Source: Streptomyces griseocarneus
GTDB lineage: Bacteria; Actinomycetota; Actinomycetes; Streptomycetales; Streptomycetaceae
DNA: 64,000 bases
Assembly: GCA_003674045.1 (NCBI GenBank)
Contig: PENC01000004.1
Location: 248,001-312,000 of the forward strand
Reading direction: 5' to 3'
The position numbers and the translations under genes were made by a program. Within the stretch, counting starts at the first letter, position 1. Every line of letters starts with the position of its first letter. Positions 44,927-53,546 of the stretch are shown one piece after another. Under the pieces are notes generated by a model. It did no database searches. It saw nothing but the letters and a program-made list of their open reading frames with translations, and was not told where the DNA came from.

Positions 44927-45379
44927 TCAGGCGGAGTGGGCGACCTGTCGCGCGGGGACGCCTCCGAGATGATGCACGGTGATGAACTGCGGTTCGATGC
45001 ACAGGTATTCGGGAATGAAAGGTGATTCGTCCGCCGTGCGCGGAGGCCTGCCGAAGCGTTCGAGTTCGGCGGGGGACGGGTCGAAGAGGCGTGCGGTGCC
45101 CGCGAATTGCACGGTCCAGACGTCCTCGTCGCCCTCGCCGCGGTCACCGAGATTGTCGGCCCCGTACGCGACGACATTTCCGTCGCAGGCCTGCGCGTAG
45201 CCGAAACCGCCGTGCAGGCGCAGCAGGACCGAGCGGTCGCTCACGATGTGCCGGGCGACGGTGACGAAGGGCAGCGCGCGCATGCTCATGGAGAGCCTGC
45301 CGTAGGGCATGCCGGCGAGCAGTTCGAGCGCCCGGTATTCGTCGTGGTCGCCGGGGGCCCCGGCGTGCGGTGTGAGCAT
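44927..45379 (-). CDS. Pyridoxamine 5'-phosphate oxidase-like flavin split-barrel protein
   Basis: About 150 residues. The split-barrel signature is seen in MPYGRLSMSMRALPFVTVARH, VLLRLHGGFGYAQACDGNVVAY and VWTVQFAGTARLFD, which fit a small F420- or FMN-binding PNPOx-like protein. Reaction unknown. Such genes often neighbour DosR-type response regulators, and one follows here. An in-frame GTG at 45388 is an alternative start. Confidence 0.8.
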   Translation of the reverse strand: MLTPHAGAPGDHDEYRALELLAGMPYGRLSMSMRALPFVTVARHIVSDRSVLLRLHGGFGYAQACDGNVVAYGADNLGDRGEGDEDVWTVQFAGTARLFDPSPAELERFGRPPRTADESPFIPEYLCIEPQFITVHHLGGVPARQVAHSA

Positions 45380-45528
45380 GGCCACCACTGTGCCCGGTGG
45401 TGCCCGGCCCCCCTAGGGGCACCCGCCCCTATGCCCAGGGACGTTGGTCCTGAAATACAGCAAACGGCCGAAACGAGCGCCGGGCGGCATGCCGGGAGAC
45501 GCGCAGGAGGCGCACGCGAGGTGTGGCC

Positions 45529-46188
45529 TCAGTTCTTCCGGGCCTGCAGCCTGGCCACGTACGCGGCGGCCTGGGAGCGCCGCTCCATGCCCAGTTTGGA
45601 CAGCAGGCTGGAGACGTAGTTCTTGATGGTCTTCTCGGCCAGGTGCAGCCGCTCGCCGATGGCGCGGTTGGTCAGGCCCTCGCCGATCAGGTCGAGGATG
45701 CGTCTCTCCTGGTCGGTCAGGCTCGCCAGCCGGTCGTCGCCCTTGGGGTCCTTGCCGTCGCGCAGCCGTTCCAGCACGCGGGCGGTCGCCACCGGGTCGA
45801 GGAGGGATTTCCCGGCCGCCACGTCCCGTACCGCCGAGAGCAGCTCATTGCCCCGGATCGCTTTCAGTACGTAGCCGGAGGCTCCCGCCATGATGGCGTC
45901 GAAGAGTGCCTCGTCGTCCGCGAAGGAGGTGAGCATCAGGCATTTGATGTTCTCGTCCTGCGATCGGATTTCCCGGCATACTTCCACTCCGCTGCCATCC
46001 GGAAGGCGAACGTCCAGAACGGCGACATCGGGCCGGGTCGCGGGAATGCGCACGAGGGCGTCAGCGGCTGTACCGGCCTCGCCCACGACCTCGATGTCCT
46101 CCTCCACGGAGAGCATCTCGTGCACGCCCCGGCGGACCACCTCGTGGTCGTCGAGCAGAAATACCGTGATTTTTCGCTGTTCGGGCAC
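45529..46188 (-). CDS. Orphan NarL/DosR-type response regulator
   Basis: 219 residues: receiver domain with Asp13/Asp14, phospho-acceptor Asp59 (VAVLDVRLPDGSG), Thr in MLTSFADD, and Lys in YVLKAIRG; then a LuxR-type HTH (LTDQERRILDLIGEGLTNRAIGERL, with KTIKNYVSSLLSKLGMERRSQAA). No sensor kinase gene lies nearby, so it is an orphan regulator. Resembles DevR/DosR in organisation. Divergent from the second bkd operon. Confidence 0.93.
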   Translation of the reverse strand: MPEQRKITVFLLDDHEVVRRGVHEMLSVEEDIEVVGEAGTAADALVRIPATRPDVAVLDVRLPDGSGVEVCREIRSQDENIKCLMLTSFADDEALFDAIMAGASGYVLKAIRGNELLSAVRDVAAGKSLLDPVATARVLERLRDGKDPKGDDRLASLTDQERRILDLIGEGLTNRAIGERLHLAEKTIKNYVSSLLSKLGMERRSQAAAYVARLQARKN

Positions 46189-46317
46189 AGGCCCAGAGTC
46201 TCACATCAACTCTTCCCCTGCTCTTGTCCTCCGGGATAACCTCCGGACGTTCCGGCGGCCTGCACGGCCGTGCTCACAAGGGCGTGACCAGGAGCGTTGT
46301 CCCGCTTTCTCGATTTA

Positions 46318-46331
46318 CTTGGAAATCCAAG
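46318..46331. promoter_or_regulatory. Inverted repeat CTTGGA-AA-TCCAAG before second bkd operon
   Basis: A perfect short palindrome inside an AT-rich patch (46305-46345), about 130 nt from the response-regulator start and 218 nt from the bkdA start. A candidate site for an Lrp-type or response regulator. Confidence 0.4.
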
Positions 46332-46548
46332 CAAAATTGCAGGTCAGACGGGGTTTCGCAGGAATGCGTCCTTCTGGGTAACGTGCTTATTGCAGGCCAT
46401 TGGCCGGGGCGCCTGTCACGCCCGGTTCCGGCCTCGGCACACCCACCCCGTGTGCCGTCGGGGACCGGGCGAGCACTCTCCTGCCTCACGGCAGGGGACC
46501 CCTTCTGGCCGCCGGCGACCCCGGGGGCCGGACAGACGGAGGAGCAAC

Positions 46549-47706
46549 GTGACTGTGGACAGCACTGCCGCGCGCAAGCCGCGCCGGGGCAGCAGCAAGC
46601 GCGCCGGGACGAAGGCCGCCAAGGCCGCCCCGTCGGGCGAGCCCGAGCTCGTACAGCTGCTGACGCCGGAGGGCGAGCGGGTCGAGCACCCCGACTACTC
46701 CATCGACCTGTCGTCCGAGGAACTGCGTGGACTGTACCGGGACATGGTGCTGACCCGCCGGTTCGATGCCGAGGCCACCACCCTGCAGCGCCAGGGCGAA
46801 CTGGGCCTGTGGGCCTCGCTGCTCGGCCAGGAAGCCGCGCAGATCGGCTCCGGCCGGGCCACCCGCGACGACGACTACGTTTTCCCGACCTACCGTGAGC
46901 ACGGCGTCGCCTGGTGCCGCGGGGTCGACCCCACGAATCTCCTGGGCATGTTCCGCGGTGTCAACCACGGCGGCTGGGACCCCAACGAGAACAACTTCCA
47001 CCTCTACACGATCGTCATCGGCTCGCAGGCGCTGCACGCGACCGGCTACGCCATGGGCGTCGCCAAGGACGGCGTGGACTCCGCCGTGATCGCCTACTTC
47101 GGCGACGGCGCCTCCAGCCAGGGCGACGTGGCGGAGGCGTTCACGTTCTCCGCCGTCTACAACGCCCCCGTGGTCTTCTTCTGCCAGAACAACCAGTGGG
47201 CCATCTCCGAGCCCACCGACCGGCAGACCCGCGTCCCGCTCTACCAGCGCGCGCAGGGCTACGGCTTCCCGGGCGTCCGCGTCGACGGCAACGACGTCCT
47301 CGCCGTGCTGGCCGTCACCAAGGCCGCGCTGGACCGCGCCCGCGCCGGCGAGGGCCCCACGCTCGTCGAGGCGTTCACCTACCGCATGGGCGCCCACACC
47401 ACCTCCGACGACCCGACGCGCTACCGCCGCGACGAGGAGCGCGAGCTGTGGGAGGCCAAGGACCCGATCCTGCGCCTGCGCACGCTCATGGAGCGCGAGG
47501 GCCACGCCGACGAGGCGTTCTTCACCGCGCTGGAGGCCGAGTCCGACGCCCTCGCCAAGCGGGTGCGCGACGTCGTCCGCAGCATGCCGGACCCCGACCA
47601 CATGGCGATCTTCGAGAACATCTACGCCGACGGCCACGCGCTCGTCGACGAGGAGCGCGCGCAGTTCGCCGCCTACCAGGCTTCGTTCGCCGAGGAGAGC
47701 CGCTGA
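46549..47706 (+). CDS. bkdA: 2-oxoacid dehydrogenase E1-alpha (BkdA), second cluster
   Basis: 385-residue E1-alpha paralogue of the first cluster. A basic Ala/Lys-rich N-terminus, then YRDMVLTRRFDAEATTLQRQGELGLW, GQEAAQIGSG, DDDYVFPTYREHGVAW, the TPP motif GDGASSQGDVAEAFTFSAVYNAPVVFFCQNN and RMGAHTTSDDPTRYR. The GTG at 46549 follows GGAGGAGCAAC. Branched-chain 2-oxoacid decarboxylation for branched fatty acids and polyketide starters. No recognisable PaaR site here, unlike the first cluster. Confidence 0.93.
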   Translation: MTVDSTAARKPRRGSSKRAGTKAAKAAPSGEPELVQLLTPEGERVEHPDYSIDLSSEELRGLYRDMVLTRRFDAEATTLQRQGELGLWASLLGQEAAQIGSGRATRDDDYVFPTYREHGVAWCRGVDPTNLLGMFRGVNHGGWDPNENNFHLYTIVIGSQALHATGYAMGVAKDGVDSAVIAYFGDGASSQGDVAEAFTFSAVYNAPVVFFCQNNQWAISEPTDRQTRVPLYQRAQGYGFPGVRVDGNDVLAVLAVTKAALDRARAGEGPTLVEAFTYRMGAHTTSDDPTRYRRDEERELWEAKDPILRLRTLMEREGHADEAFFTALEAESDALAKRVRDVVRSMPDPDHMAIFENIYADGHALVDEERAQFAAYQASFAEESR

Positions 47707-48686
47707 TGTCCGTAGAGAAGCTCTCCATCGCCAAGGCGATCAACGCCTCGCTGCGCACCGCCCTGGAGAACGACCCCAAGGTCCTGATCATGGGCGAGGA
47801 CGTGGGCAAGCTCGGCGGCGTCTTCCGCGTCACCGACGGCCTGCAGAAGGACTTCGGCGAGGACCGGGTCATCGACACCCCGCTCGCCGAGTCCGGCATC
47901 GTGGGCACCGCGATCGGCCTCGCGCTGCGCGGCTACCGGCCGGTCGTGGAGATCCAGTTCGACGGTTTCGTCTTCCCCGCGTACGACCAGATCGTCACCC
48001 AGCTGGCCAAGATGCACGCCCGGTCGCTCGGCAAGGTCAAGCTGCCGGTCGTCATCCGCATCCCCTACGGCGGCGCGATCGGTGCCGTCGAGCACCACAG
48101 CGAGTCCCCCGAGGCGCTGTTCGCGCATGTGGCGGGCCTGAAGGTGATCTCCCCGTCGAACGCGTCGGACGCCTACTGGATGCTCCAGCAGGCCATCCAG
48201 AGCGACGACCCGGTGATCTATTTCGAGCCGAAGCGCCGCTACCACGACAAGTCCGAGGTCGACACCGAGGCGATCCCCGGACCGCTGCACACCGCGCGCG
48301 TCGCGCGCGAGGGCACCGACCTCACCCTGGCCGCCTACGGCCCCATGGTGAAGACCTGTCTCGAGGCCGCGGCGGCGGCCGCCGAGGAGGGCAAGTCGCT
48401 GGAGGTCCTGGACCTCCGGTCGATGTCGCCCATCGACTTCGACTCGATCCAGGCGTCCGTCGAGCGGACCCGCCGTCTGGTCGTCGTCCACGAGGCACCG
48501 GTCTTCTACGGCAGCGGCGCCGAGATCGCCGCCCGGATCACCGAGCGCTGCTTCTACCACCTGGAGGCGCCGGTGCTGCGGGTCGGCGGATATCACGCGC
48601 CCTACCCGCCGTCCCGGCTGGAGGACGAGTACCTTCCGGGACTGGACCGGGTGCTCGACGCCGTCGACCGCGCGCTGGCGTACTGA
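47706..48686 (+). CDS. bkdB: 2-oxoacid dehydrogenase E1-beta (BkdB), second cluster
   Basis: 326-residue E1-beta: IMGEDVGKLGGVFRVTDGL, DTPLAESGIVGTAIGLALRG, EIQFDGFVFPAYDQI, and the C-terminal domain VLDLRSMSPIDFDSI. TGATG overlap with the E1-alpha stop. Confidence 0.95.
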   Translation: MSVEKLSIAKAINASLRTALENDPKVLIMGEDVGKLGGVFRVTDGLQKDFGEDRVIDTPLAESGIVGTAIGLALRGYRPVVEIQFDGFVFPAYDQIVTQLAKMHARSLGKVKLPVVIRIPYGGAIGAVEHHSESPEALFAHVAGLKVISPSNASDAYWMLQQAIQSDDPVIYFEPKRRYHDKSEVDTEAIPGPLHTARVAREGTDLTLAAYGPMVKTCLEAAAAAAEEGKSLEVLDLRSMSPIDFDSIQASVERTRRLVVVHEAPVFYGSGAEIAARITERCFYHLEAPVLRVGGYHAPYPPSRLEDEYLPGLDRVLDAVDRALAY

Positions 48687-48703
48687 GGGGTACGAGGAGA
48701 GTC

Positions 48704-50146
48704 GTGACCATGACCGCAAACAGCATGCGCTTCCGCGAGTTCAAGATGCCGGACGTCGGCGAGGGGCTCACCGAGGCGGAGATCCTCAAGTGGTACGTCG
48801 CCGAGGGCGACACCGTCTCCGACGGCCAGATCGTGTGCGAGGTGGAGACGGCCAAGGCCGCCGTCGAACTGCCGATCCCGTTCGACGGTGTCGTGCACGC
48901 GCTCCGCTTCCCGGAGGGCACGACGGTCGACGTCGGCCAGGTGATCATCTCCGTGGACACCGACCCGGGCGCCGGGCCCGCCGAGGCGCCGGCCGCACCC
49001 GCGGCCGCGGCTCCTGCCCCCGCCGCCGAGGCCGAGGCCGAGGCGCCCGCCGCGCCCGAGCGGCAGGCGGTCCTGGTGGGGTACGGCGCCGCGCCGTCCT
49101 CCACCAAGCGGCGGCCCCGCAAGGCGCAGCCGGACCGTTCCGCCTCGGTGACCGCCGCCGTGCAGGCGGAGCTCAACGGGGCTCCGGCCGCCGCGGCGCC
49201 CGCACCGATAGCGCCCGTTTCCGTGCGTGCGGGGGCCCGTCCGCTGGCCAAGCCCCCGGTGCGCAAGCTCGCCAAGGACCTCGGCATCGACCTGGCCACG
49301 GTCGTCCCGACCGGCGCCGACGGCATCGTGACCCGTGAGGACGTGCACGCCGCAGCCGGCGCGCGCCTCGCGCCCTCCCCGGTCGCGGAGGAGCCGGTGG
49401 CGGTCGTGGAGGTGCCCGCGGCGGCAGGGGCGCAGGATCGCGCCGCGCGCGAGACCCGCGTTCCCGTCAAGGGCGTCCGCAAGGCCACCGCGCAGGCGAT
49501 GGTCGCGAGCGCCTTCACCGCGCCGCACGTCACGGAGTTCGTCACCGTCGACGTGACGCGCACGATGAAGCTCGTGCGGAAGCTCAAGGACGACCCGGAC
49601 ATGGCCGGGCTGCGGGTCAACCCGCTGCTGCTCGTCGCCAAGGCGCTGCTCGTCGCGATCAAGCGGAACCCCGACGTCAACGCCGCCTGGGACGAGGCCA
49701 ACCAGGAGATCGTCCGCAAGCACTATGTGAACCTGGGCATCGCGGCCGCCACGCCGCGCGGTCTGATCGTGCCGAACATCAAGGACGCGGACGCGAAGAC
49801 GCTCCCCGAGCTGGCGACCGCCCTGGGCGAGCTCGTCGGCACCGCGCGGGAGGGCAGGACCAGCCCGGCGGACATGGCGGGCGGCACCGTCACCATCACC
49901 AACGTGGGTGTCTTCGGCATCGACACCGGCACCCCCATCCTCAACCCGGGCGAGTCGGCGATCCTGGCCTTCGGCGCGATCAAGCTCCAGCCGTGGGTCC
50001 ACAAGGGCGAGGTCAAGCCGCGGCACGTGACGACGCTGGCGCTCTCCTTCGACCACCGTCTGGTCGACGGGGAACTCGGTTCCAAGGTGCTCGCCGATAT
50101 CGCGGCCGTACTGGAGAACCCGAAGCGACTGATCACCTGGGGCTGA
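48704..50146 (+). CDS. bkdC: Dihydrolipoamide acyltransferase E2 (BkdC), second cluster
   Basis: 480-residue E2: lipoyl domain with Lys51 in CEVETAKAAVELP, an Ala/Glu/Pro-rich linker (about 90-175), subunit-binding domain (PPVRKLAKDLGIDLATVVPTG), catalytic domain with TITNVGVFGIDTGTPI and DHRLVDGELGSKV. GAGGAG site before the GTG at 48704. Followed by a very strong terminator. Confidence 0.95.
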   Translation: MTMTANSMRFREFKMPDVGEGLTEAEILKWYVAEGDTVSDGQIVCEVETAKAAVELPIPFDGVVHALRFPEGTTVDVGQVIISVDTDPGAGPAEAPAAPAAAAPAPAAEAEAEAPAAPERQAVLVGYGAAPSSTKRRPRKAQPDRSASVTAAVQAELNGAPAAAAPAPIAPVSVRAGARPLAKPPVRKLAKDLGIDLATVVPTGADGIVTREDVHAAAGARLAPSPVAEEPVAVVEVPAAAGAQDRAARETRVPVKGVRKATAQAMVASAFTAPHVTEFVTVDVTRTMKLVRKLKDDPDMAGLRVNPLLLVAKALLVAIKRNPDVNAAWDEANQEIVRKHYVNLGIAAATPRGLIVPNIKDADAKTLPELATALGELVGTAREGRTSPADMAGGTVTITNVGVFGIDTGTPILNPGESAILAFGAIKLQPWVHKGEVKPRHVTTLALSFDHRLVDGELGSKVLADIAAVLENPKRLITWG

Positions 50147-50217
50147 TTCCCGGAAACCGCCAGAAGCGGTTGAATGAGAAACTAATTCTGGAAAAGGCCG
50201 GGCAGGTTCGAGGCAAA

Positions 50218-50289
50218 GACCAAGGGCCCGGACGCTTCTCTCCTCACCCCCCTCCAGTGAGGAGAGAAGAAGCGTCCGGGCCCTTGGTC
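50218..50289 (+). terminator. Very long hairpin terminator of second bkd operon
   Basis: Arms 50218-50247 and 50257-50289 are complementary with a 3-nt bulge (an extra TTC-equivalent on the right arm), roughly 29 bp, loop about 10 nt of C/T. No long T-run follows. Confidence 0.75.
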
Positions 50290-50398
50290 CTGTTACGGAG
50301 CGGCCTCGGGCCACCACCCTGGCAGGGGATGGAATAGCCCGTGCTGGGCAATTTACTTAAGATTGACCGACACTTGCACTGTCGGATTTGGAGGCCTT

Positions 50399-51214
50399 GT
50401 GGAAGGCGTCGACCGGGTGGACGGGGAGTCCATCAGCCGGCTCCTCCGTGCATGGCGTGCGCGCGTCGACGCGCGCACCGTGCGCGAGCTGCGCGGCACT
50501 TTTCCCCTCCCCGGCCGCAGGCTCTCCCAGGCGCACGTGGCGCGGCTGACCGGAGTGAGCGAGGGCTGGTACCGCGCGCTGGAGGCGGGCCGCCGCCAGG
50601 ACTTCTCCGAGAGCTTCCTGCTCCGCGTCGCGCAGGCGCTCCGGCTGAGCGACGCGGAGACGCTGACGCTCTTCCTCGCCGTCACCGGCCGCCGTCCGCC
50701 CGCGCTGCCGGGCGCGGGGAGCGAATTGCCGAACGGGGTGAAAGCGCTGCTGGAGCAGCAGGTTTCCTACCCCGCATATCTCTCCGACGTGGCCTGGAAT
50801 ATCGTCGCCACGAATTCCCTCATGGGCGAGTGGTTTCCCTGGGCGCTGCGGCCCGGTGCCAATCTCATGCGCTGGGCTCTGCTCGACCCCGAGGCCCGCG
50901 AGCAGATGCTCGACTGGGAGGACAGCTGCGCCCGCGTCTATCTCGCGATGCTGCGCGTCGCGACGAACAGCGATGCGGCCAGTGGCGAACTGCGGGGCCT
51001 GGTGGCCGACATTCTCGACGCGGACGCGGATTGCCGGCGCATCTGGTCCGAGGAGCACGATGTGGTCGAGCACCGGGACGGGCATGTCTTCCGGCTGTGC
51101 CTGCCGGTTCATGGACGGCGGGAGGTGCGGGTGACGACGCATGTGCTGCTGCCGATACAGCGGCCGGATCTGCGGTTTGTTTTCATCACCCCGTTGGAGG
51201 GGCGGCAGCCGTAG
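50399..51214 (+). CDS. Helix-turn-helix regulator with MmyB-like ligand domain
   Basis: 271 residues. N-terminal XRE-type HTH (LSQAHVARLTGVSEGWYRALEAGRRQDFSESFL shortened: AHVARLTGVSEGWYRALE), then the MmyB/MLTR-type C-terminal domain (AYLSDVAWNIVATNSLMGEWF, LDWEDSCARVYLAMLRV, SGELRGLVADIL, WSEEHDVVEHRDG, VTTHVLLPIQRPDLRFVFIT), known in regulators that may bind fatty acids. Start: GTG at 50399 follows GGAGG; a TTG at 50363 is an alternative. Target genes unknown. Confidence 0.88.
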   Translation: MEGVDRVDGESISRLLRAWRARVDARTVRELRGTFPLPGRRLSQAHVARLTGVSEGWYRALEAGRRQDFSESFLLRVAQALRLSDAETLTLFLAVTGRRPPALPGAGSELPNGVKALLEQQVSYPAYLSDVAWNIVATNSLMGEWFPWALRPGANLMRWALLDPEAREQMLDWEDSCARVYLAMLRVATNSDAASGELRGLVADILDADADCRRIWSEEHDVVEHRDGHVFRLCLPVHGRREVRVTTHVLLPIQRPDLRFVFITPLEGRQP

Positions 51215-51305
51215 CGGGGGTTCGGGGGCGAAGCCACCGAGAAATCTTTCGTAGACACCCGTAGACACCCGTCGGAGTCCGGCATGCGGACCGGGGCTCG
51301 CCTCG

Positions 51306-51326
51306 GATACGTGTTGTATCTAAGGT
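51306..51326 (+). promoter_or_regulatory. GntR operator candidate and leaderless -10 box
   Basis: GATAC-N5-GTATC (51306-51320) is an inverted repeat directly upstream of TAAGGT (51321-51326); the latter ends 6 nt before the ATG at 51333. A GntR dimer bound here would block its own promoter. A GTAGACACCC direct repeat at about 51252-51272 is nearby. Confidence 0.6.
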
Positions 51327-51332
51327 GTACGC

Positions 51333-52007
51333 ATGCCCACCGCGACCTCCGCCGATCCGATGCTCGCCGTCAAACAGCCCCCGGCCGCCGATCGTGTCTA
51401 CAGCCACGTCAAGGAAGCTGTACTGCACCGCCATTACGAAGGCGGGACGCTGCTCACCGAAGGGGAGCTGGCCGAGGTGGTCGGGGTGTCCCGGACGCCG
51501 GTGCGGGAGGCGCTGCTGCGGCTGGAGGCGGAAGGGCTGCTGAAGCTCTATCCGAAGAAGGGCGCCCTGGTCACGGCCGTCTCCGCGCAGGAGGTCGCGG
51601 ACGTCGTCGAGACCCGGCTGCTCGTCGAGAAGTACACCGCGGCCAAGGCCGTGCCCGCCTCCGAGCAACTGCTCACCCGGCTGGAGGAGCTGCTCGACGA
51701 CATGGTGCGGCAGGCCGAGGCGGGCGATCTGGCGGCCGTCTCCGTCAGCGACCGCGCCTTCCACGCGGAGATCGTCAGCAGCGCGGGCAACCAGATCCTG
51801 TCCCGCCTCTACGACCAGTTGCGGGACCGCCAGCTCCGTATGGGCGTGGCCGTCATGCACGCCCACCCCGACCGCATCGCGAAGAACCACGCCGAGCACC
51901 GCGAGATCCTCGAGGCCCTGCGCTCCGGGGACGCCCACGCGGCGACGGAGATCATCGACCGGCACGTGAGCTGGGTGCGGAACCTCGCGCAGGGAGACAT
52001 CCGATGA
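51333..52007 (+). CDS. GntR-family regulator, FCD (FadR) subgroup
   Basis: 224 residues: winged HTH (YSHVKEAVLHRHYEGGTLLTEGELAEVVGVSRTPVREALLRLEAEGLL is its extent; key part GVSRTPVREALLRLE) and the FCD domain (VADVVETRLLVEKY, RAFHAEIVSSAGNQ, NHAEHREILEALRSGD). Autoregulation suggested by the upstream palindrome. ATGA overlap with the MFS gene, so it probably controls the transporter. Confidence 0.92.
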   Translation: MPTATSADPMLAVKQPPAADRVYSHVKEAVLHRHYEGGTLLTEGELAEVVGVSRTPVREALLRLEAEGLLKLYPKKGALVTAVSAQEVADVVETRLLVEKYTAAKAVPASEQLLTRLEELLDDMVRQAEAGDLAAVSVSDRAFHAEIVSSAGNQILSRLYDQLRDRQLRMGVAVMHAHPDRIAKNHAEHREILEALRSGDAHAATEIIDRHVSWVRNLAQGDIR

Positions 52008-53344
52008 GCCAGGCCCCCATAGGCCTGCCCGGTGACCCACCGGGCGGCCCACGGGCCGTCGCCGTCTGGGGCCTCGGCGTCGGCGTCTACTTCGTCGCGA
52101 TCATCTTCCGTACGAGCCTCGGCGTGGCGGGCATCGACGCCGCCGACCGCTTCCACATCAACGCCTCGGCGCTGTCCACCTTCTCCATACTCCAGCTGCT
52201 CGTCTACGCGGGCATGCAGATACCCGTCGGCGTCATGGTCGACCGGCTGGGGACGAAGAAGGTCCTGGGCCTCGGCGCCGTCCTGTTCACCGCCGGGCAG
52301 TTCGCCTTCGCGTTCTCGCACTCCTACGGCATGGCCCTCGCCAGCCGCGCCCTGCTCGGCTGCGGTGACGCGATGACGTTCATCAGCGTGCTCCGGCTCG
52401 GCGCCCGCTGGTTCCCCGCCCGCCGTGGGCCGATGATCGCGCAGGTGGCCGCGCTGTTCGGGATGGCGGGCAACCTCGTCTCCACCGTCGTGCTCGCCCG
52501 GCTGCTGCACAGCACGGGCTGGACGCGGACGTTCGCGTCCAGCGCCGCCGCCGGAATCGTCGTCCTCGTGCTGCTCCTGCTCTTCCTCAAGGACCACCCC
52601 GAGGGCCACGAGCCGCCCGCGGACCGGCGCACGGGTGGCAAGGGCTTCGTGCGGCAGCAGATCGCGCGCGCCTGGAGCGAACCCGGCACCCGGCTCGGCA
52701 TGTGGGTGCACTTCACCACGCAGTTCCCCGCGATGGTGTTCCTGCTGCTGTGGGGCATGCCCTTTCTCGTCGAGGCCCAGGGCCTCTCCCGGGGCACCGC
52801 GGGGCTGCTGCTCACCCTCGTCGTGCTGTCCAACATGGCCGTGGGGCTGGTCTACGGCCAGATCGTCGGGCGCCACCACAATGCCCGGCTGCCGCTCGCG
52901 CTCGGCACGGTCGCCGTGACCGCCCTGCTGTGGGCGAGCGTCCTCGCCTGGCCCGGCGCCCACGCGCCCTTCTGGCTGCTGGTCGTGGAGTGCCTCGTCC
53001 TCGGCGCCTGCGGCCCCGCCTCGATGATCGGCTTCGATTTCGCCCGTCCCGCGAACCCGCCCGAGCGCCAGGGCACGGCGTCCGGCATCGTCAACATGGG
53101 CGGCTTCATCGCCTCGATCACCACGCTGCTCGCCGTCGGCCTGCTGCTGGACGCGACCGGGCAGAACTACCGCGCGGCGTTCTGCGCGGTGTTCGTCCTC
53201 GAGGCGCTGGGGCTTTCCCAGATCCTGCGGCTGCGGACGCGGGCTTTGCGGCGGGAGGAGGAGCGGGTGGTGGCTTCCCGGGTGTCCGCGGTGCATGTGC
53301 CTGCGGCGCAGGACCCGTATGGGCGGGAGCACTCCGCCGGGTGA
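52004..53344 (+). CDS. Major facilitator superfamily transporter
   Basis: 446 residues, about 12 hydrophobic segments, RxGxxR-like loop DRLGTKKVLGLG between TM2 and TM3 region, and GDAMTFISVLRLGARWFP. The central loop (about 205-225) is basic. Coupled to the GntR gene, a common arrangement for a substrate-inducible exporter or importer; substrate unknown. Confidence 0.9.
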   Translation: MSQAPIGLPGDPPGGPRAVAVWGLGVGVYFVAIIFRTSLGVAGIDAADRFHINASALSTFSILQLLVYAGMQIPVGVMVDRLGTKKVLGLGAVLFTAGQFAFAFSHSYGMALASRALLGCGDAMTFISVLRLGARWFPARRGPMIAQVAALFGMAGNLVSTVVLARLLHSTGWTRTFASSAAAGIVVLVLLLLFLKDHPEGHEPPADRRTGGKGFVRQQIARAWSEPGTRLGMWVHFTTQFPAMVFLLLWGMPFLVEAQGLSRGTAGLLLTLVVLSNMAVGLVYGQIVGRHHNARLPLALGTVAVTALLWASVLAWPGAHAPFWLLVVECLVLGACGPASMIGFDFARPANPPERQGTASGIVNMGGFIASITTLLAVGLLLDATGQNYRAAFCAVFVLEALGLSQILRLRTRALRREEERVVASRVSAVHVPAAQDPYGREHSAG

Positions 53345-53359
53345 GGTTTTTCCTGGGGG

Positions 53360-53545
53360 CTTCGCCCCCCGGGCCCCCCTTCGCCTATGGGGGTGCGGCT
53401 TGCGTTCCGTGCGCGGCTGCGGGTCGGTGGGGGCTTGTCGCGCAGTTCCCCGCGCCCCTTACGGGCACGGCCCCCGGGGGTTTGTCGCGCTCACGCGGCG
53501 GAGCCGCAGAATGTCACAGTCCCGCGCCCCTTACGGGGCGCGTTC
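53360..53545 (+). repeat. Dispersed intergenic repeat, copy 5 with 3' module
   Basis: GGGGCTTCGCCCC hairpin, GCCTATGGGGGTGCGGCT, core GTCGCGCAGTTCCCCGCGCC from 53437, then a CGCTCACGCGGCGGAGCCGC module and CCCCTTACGGGGCGCG, ending beside the stop of the convergent minus-strand gene. Confidence 0.85.
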
Positions 53546-53546
53546 T

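Noticed and set aside
46189..46548. Riboswitch before the second bkd operon
   Set aside because: No known riboswitch core recognised; only an AT-rich promoter-like patch and a short palindrome.
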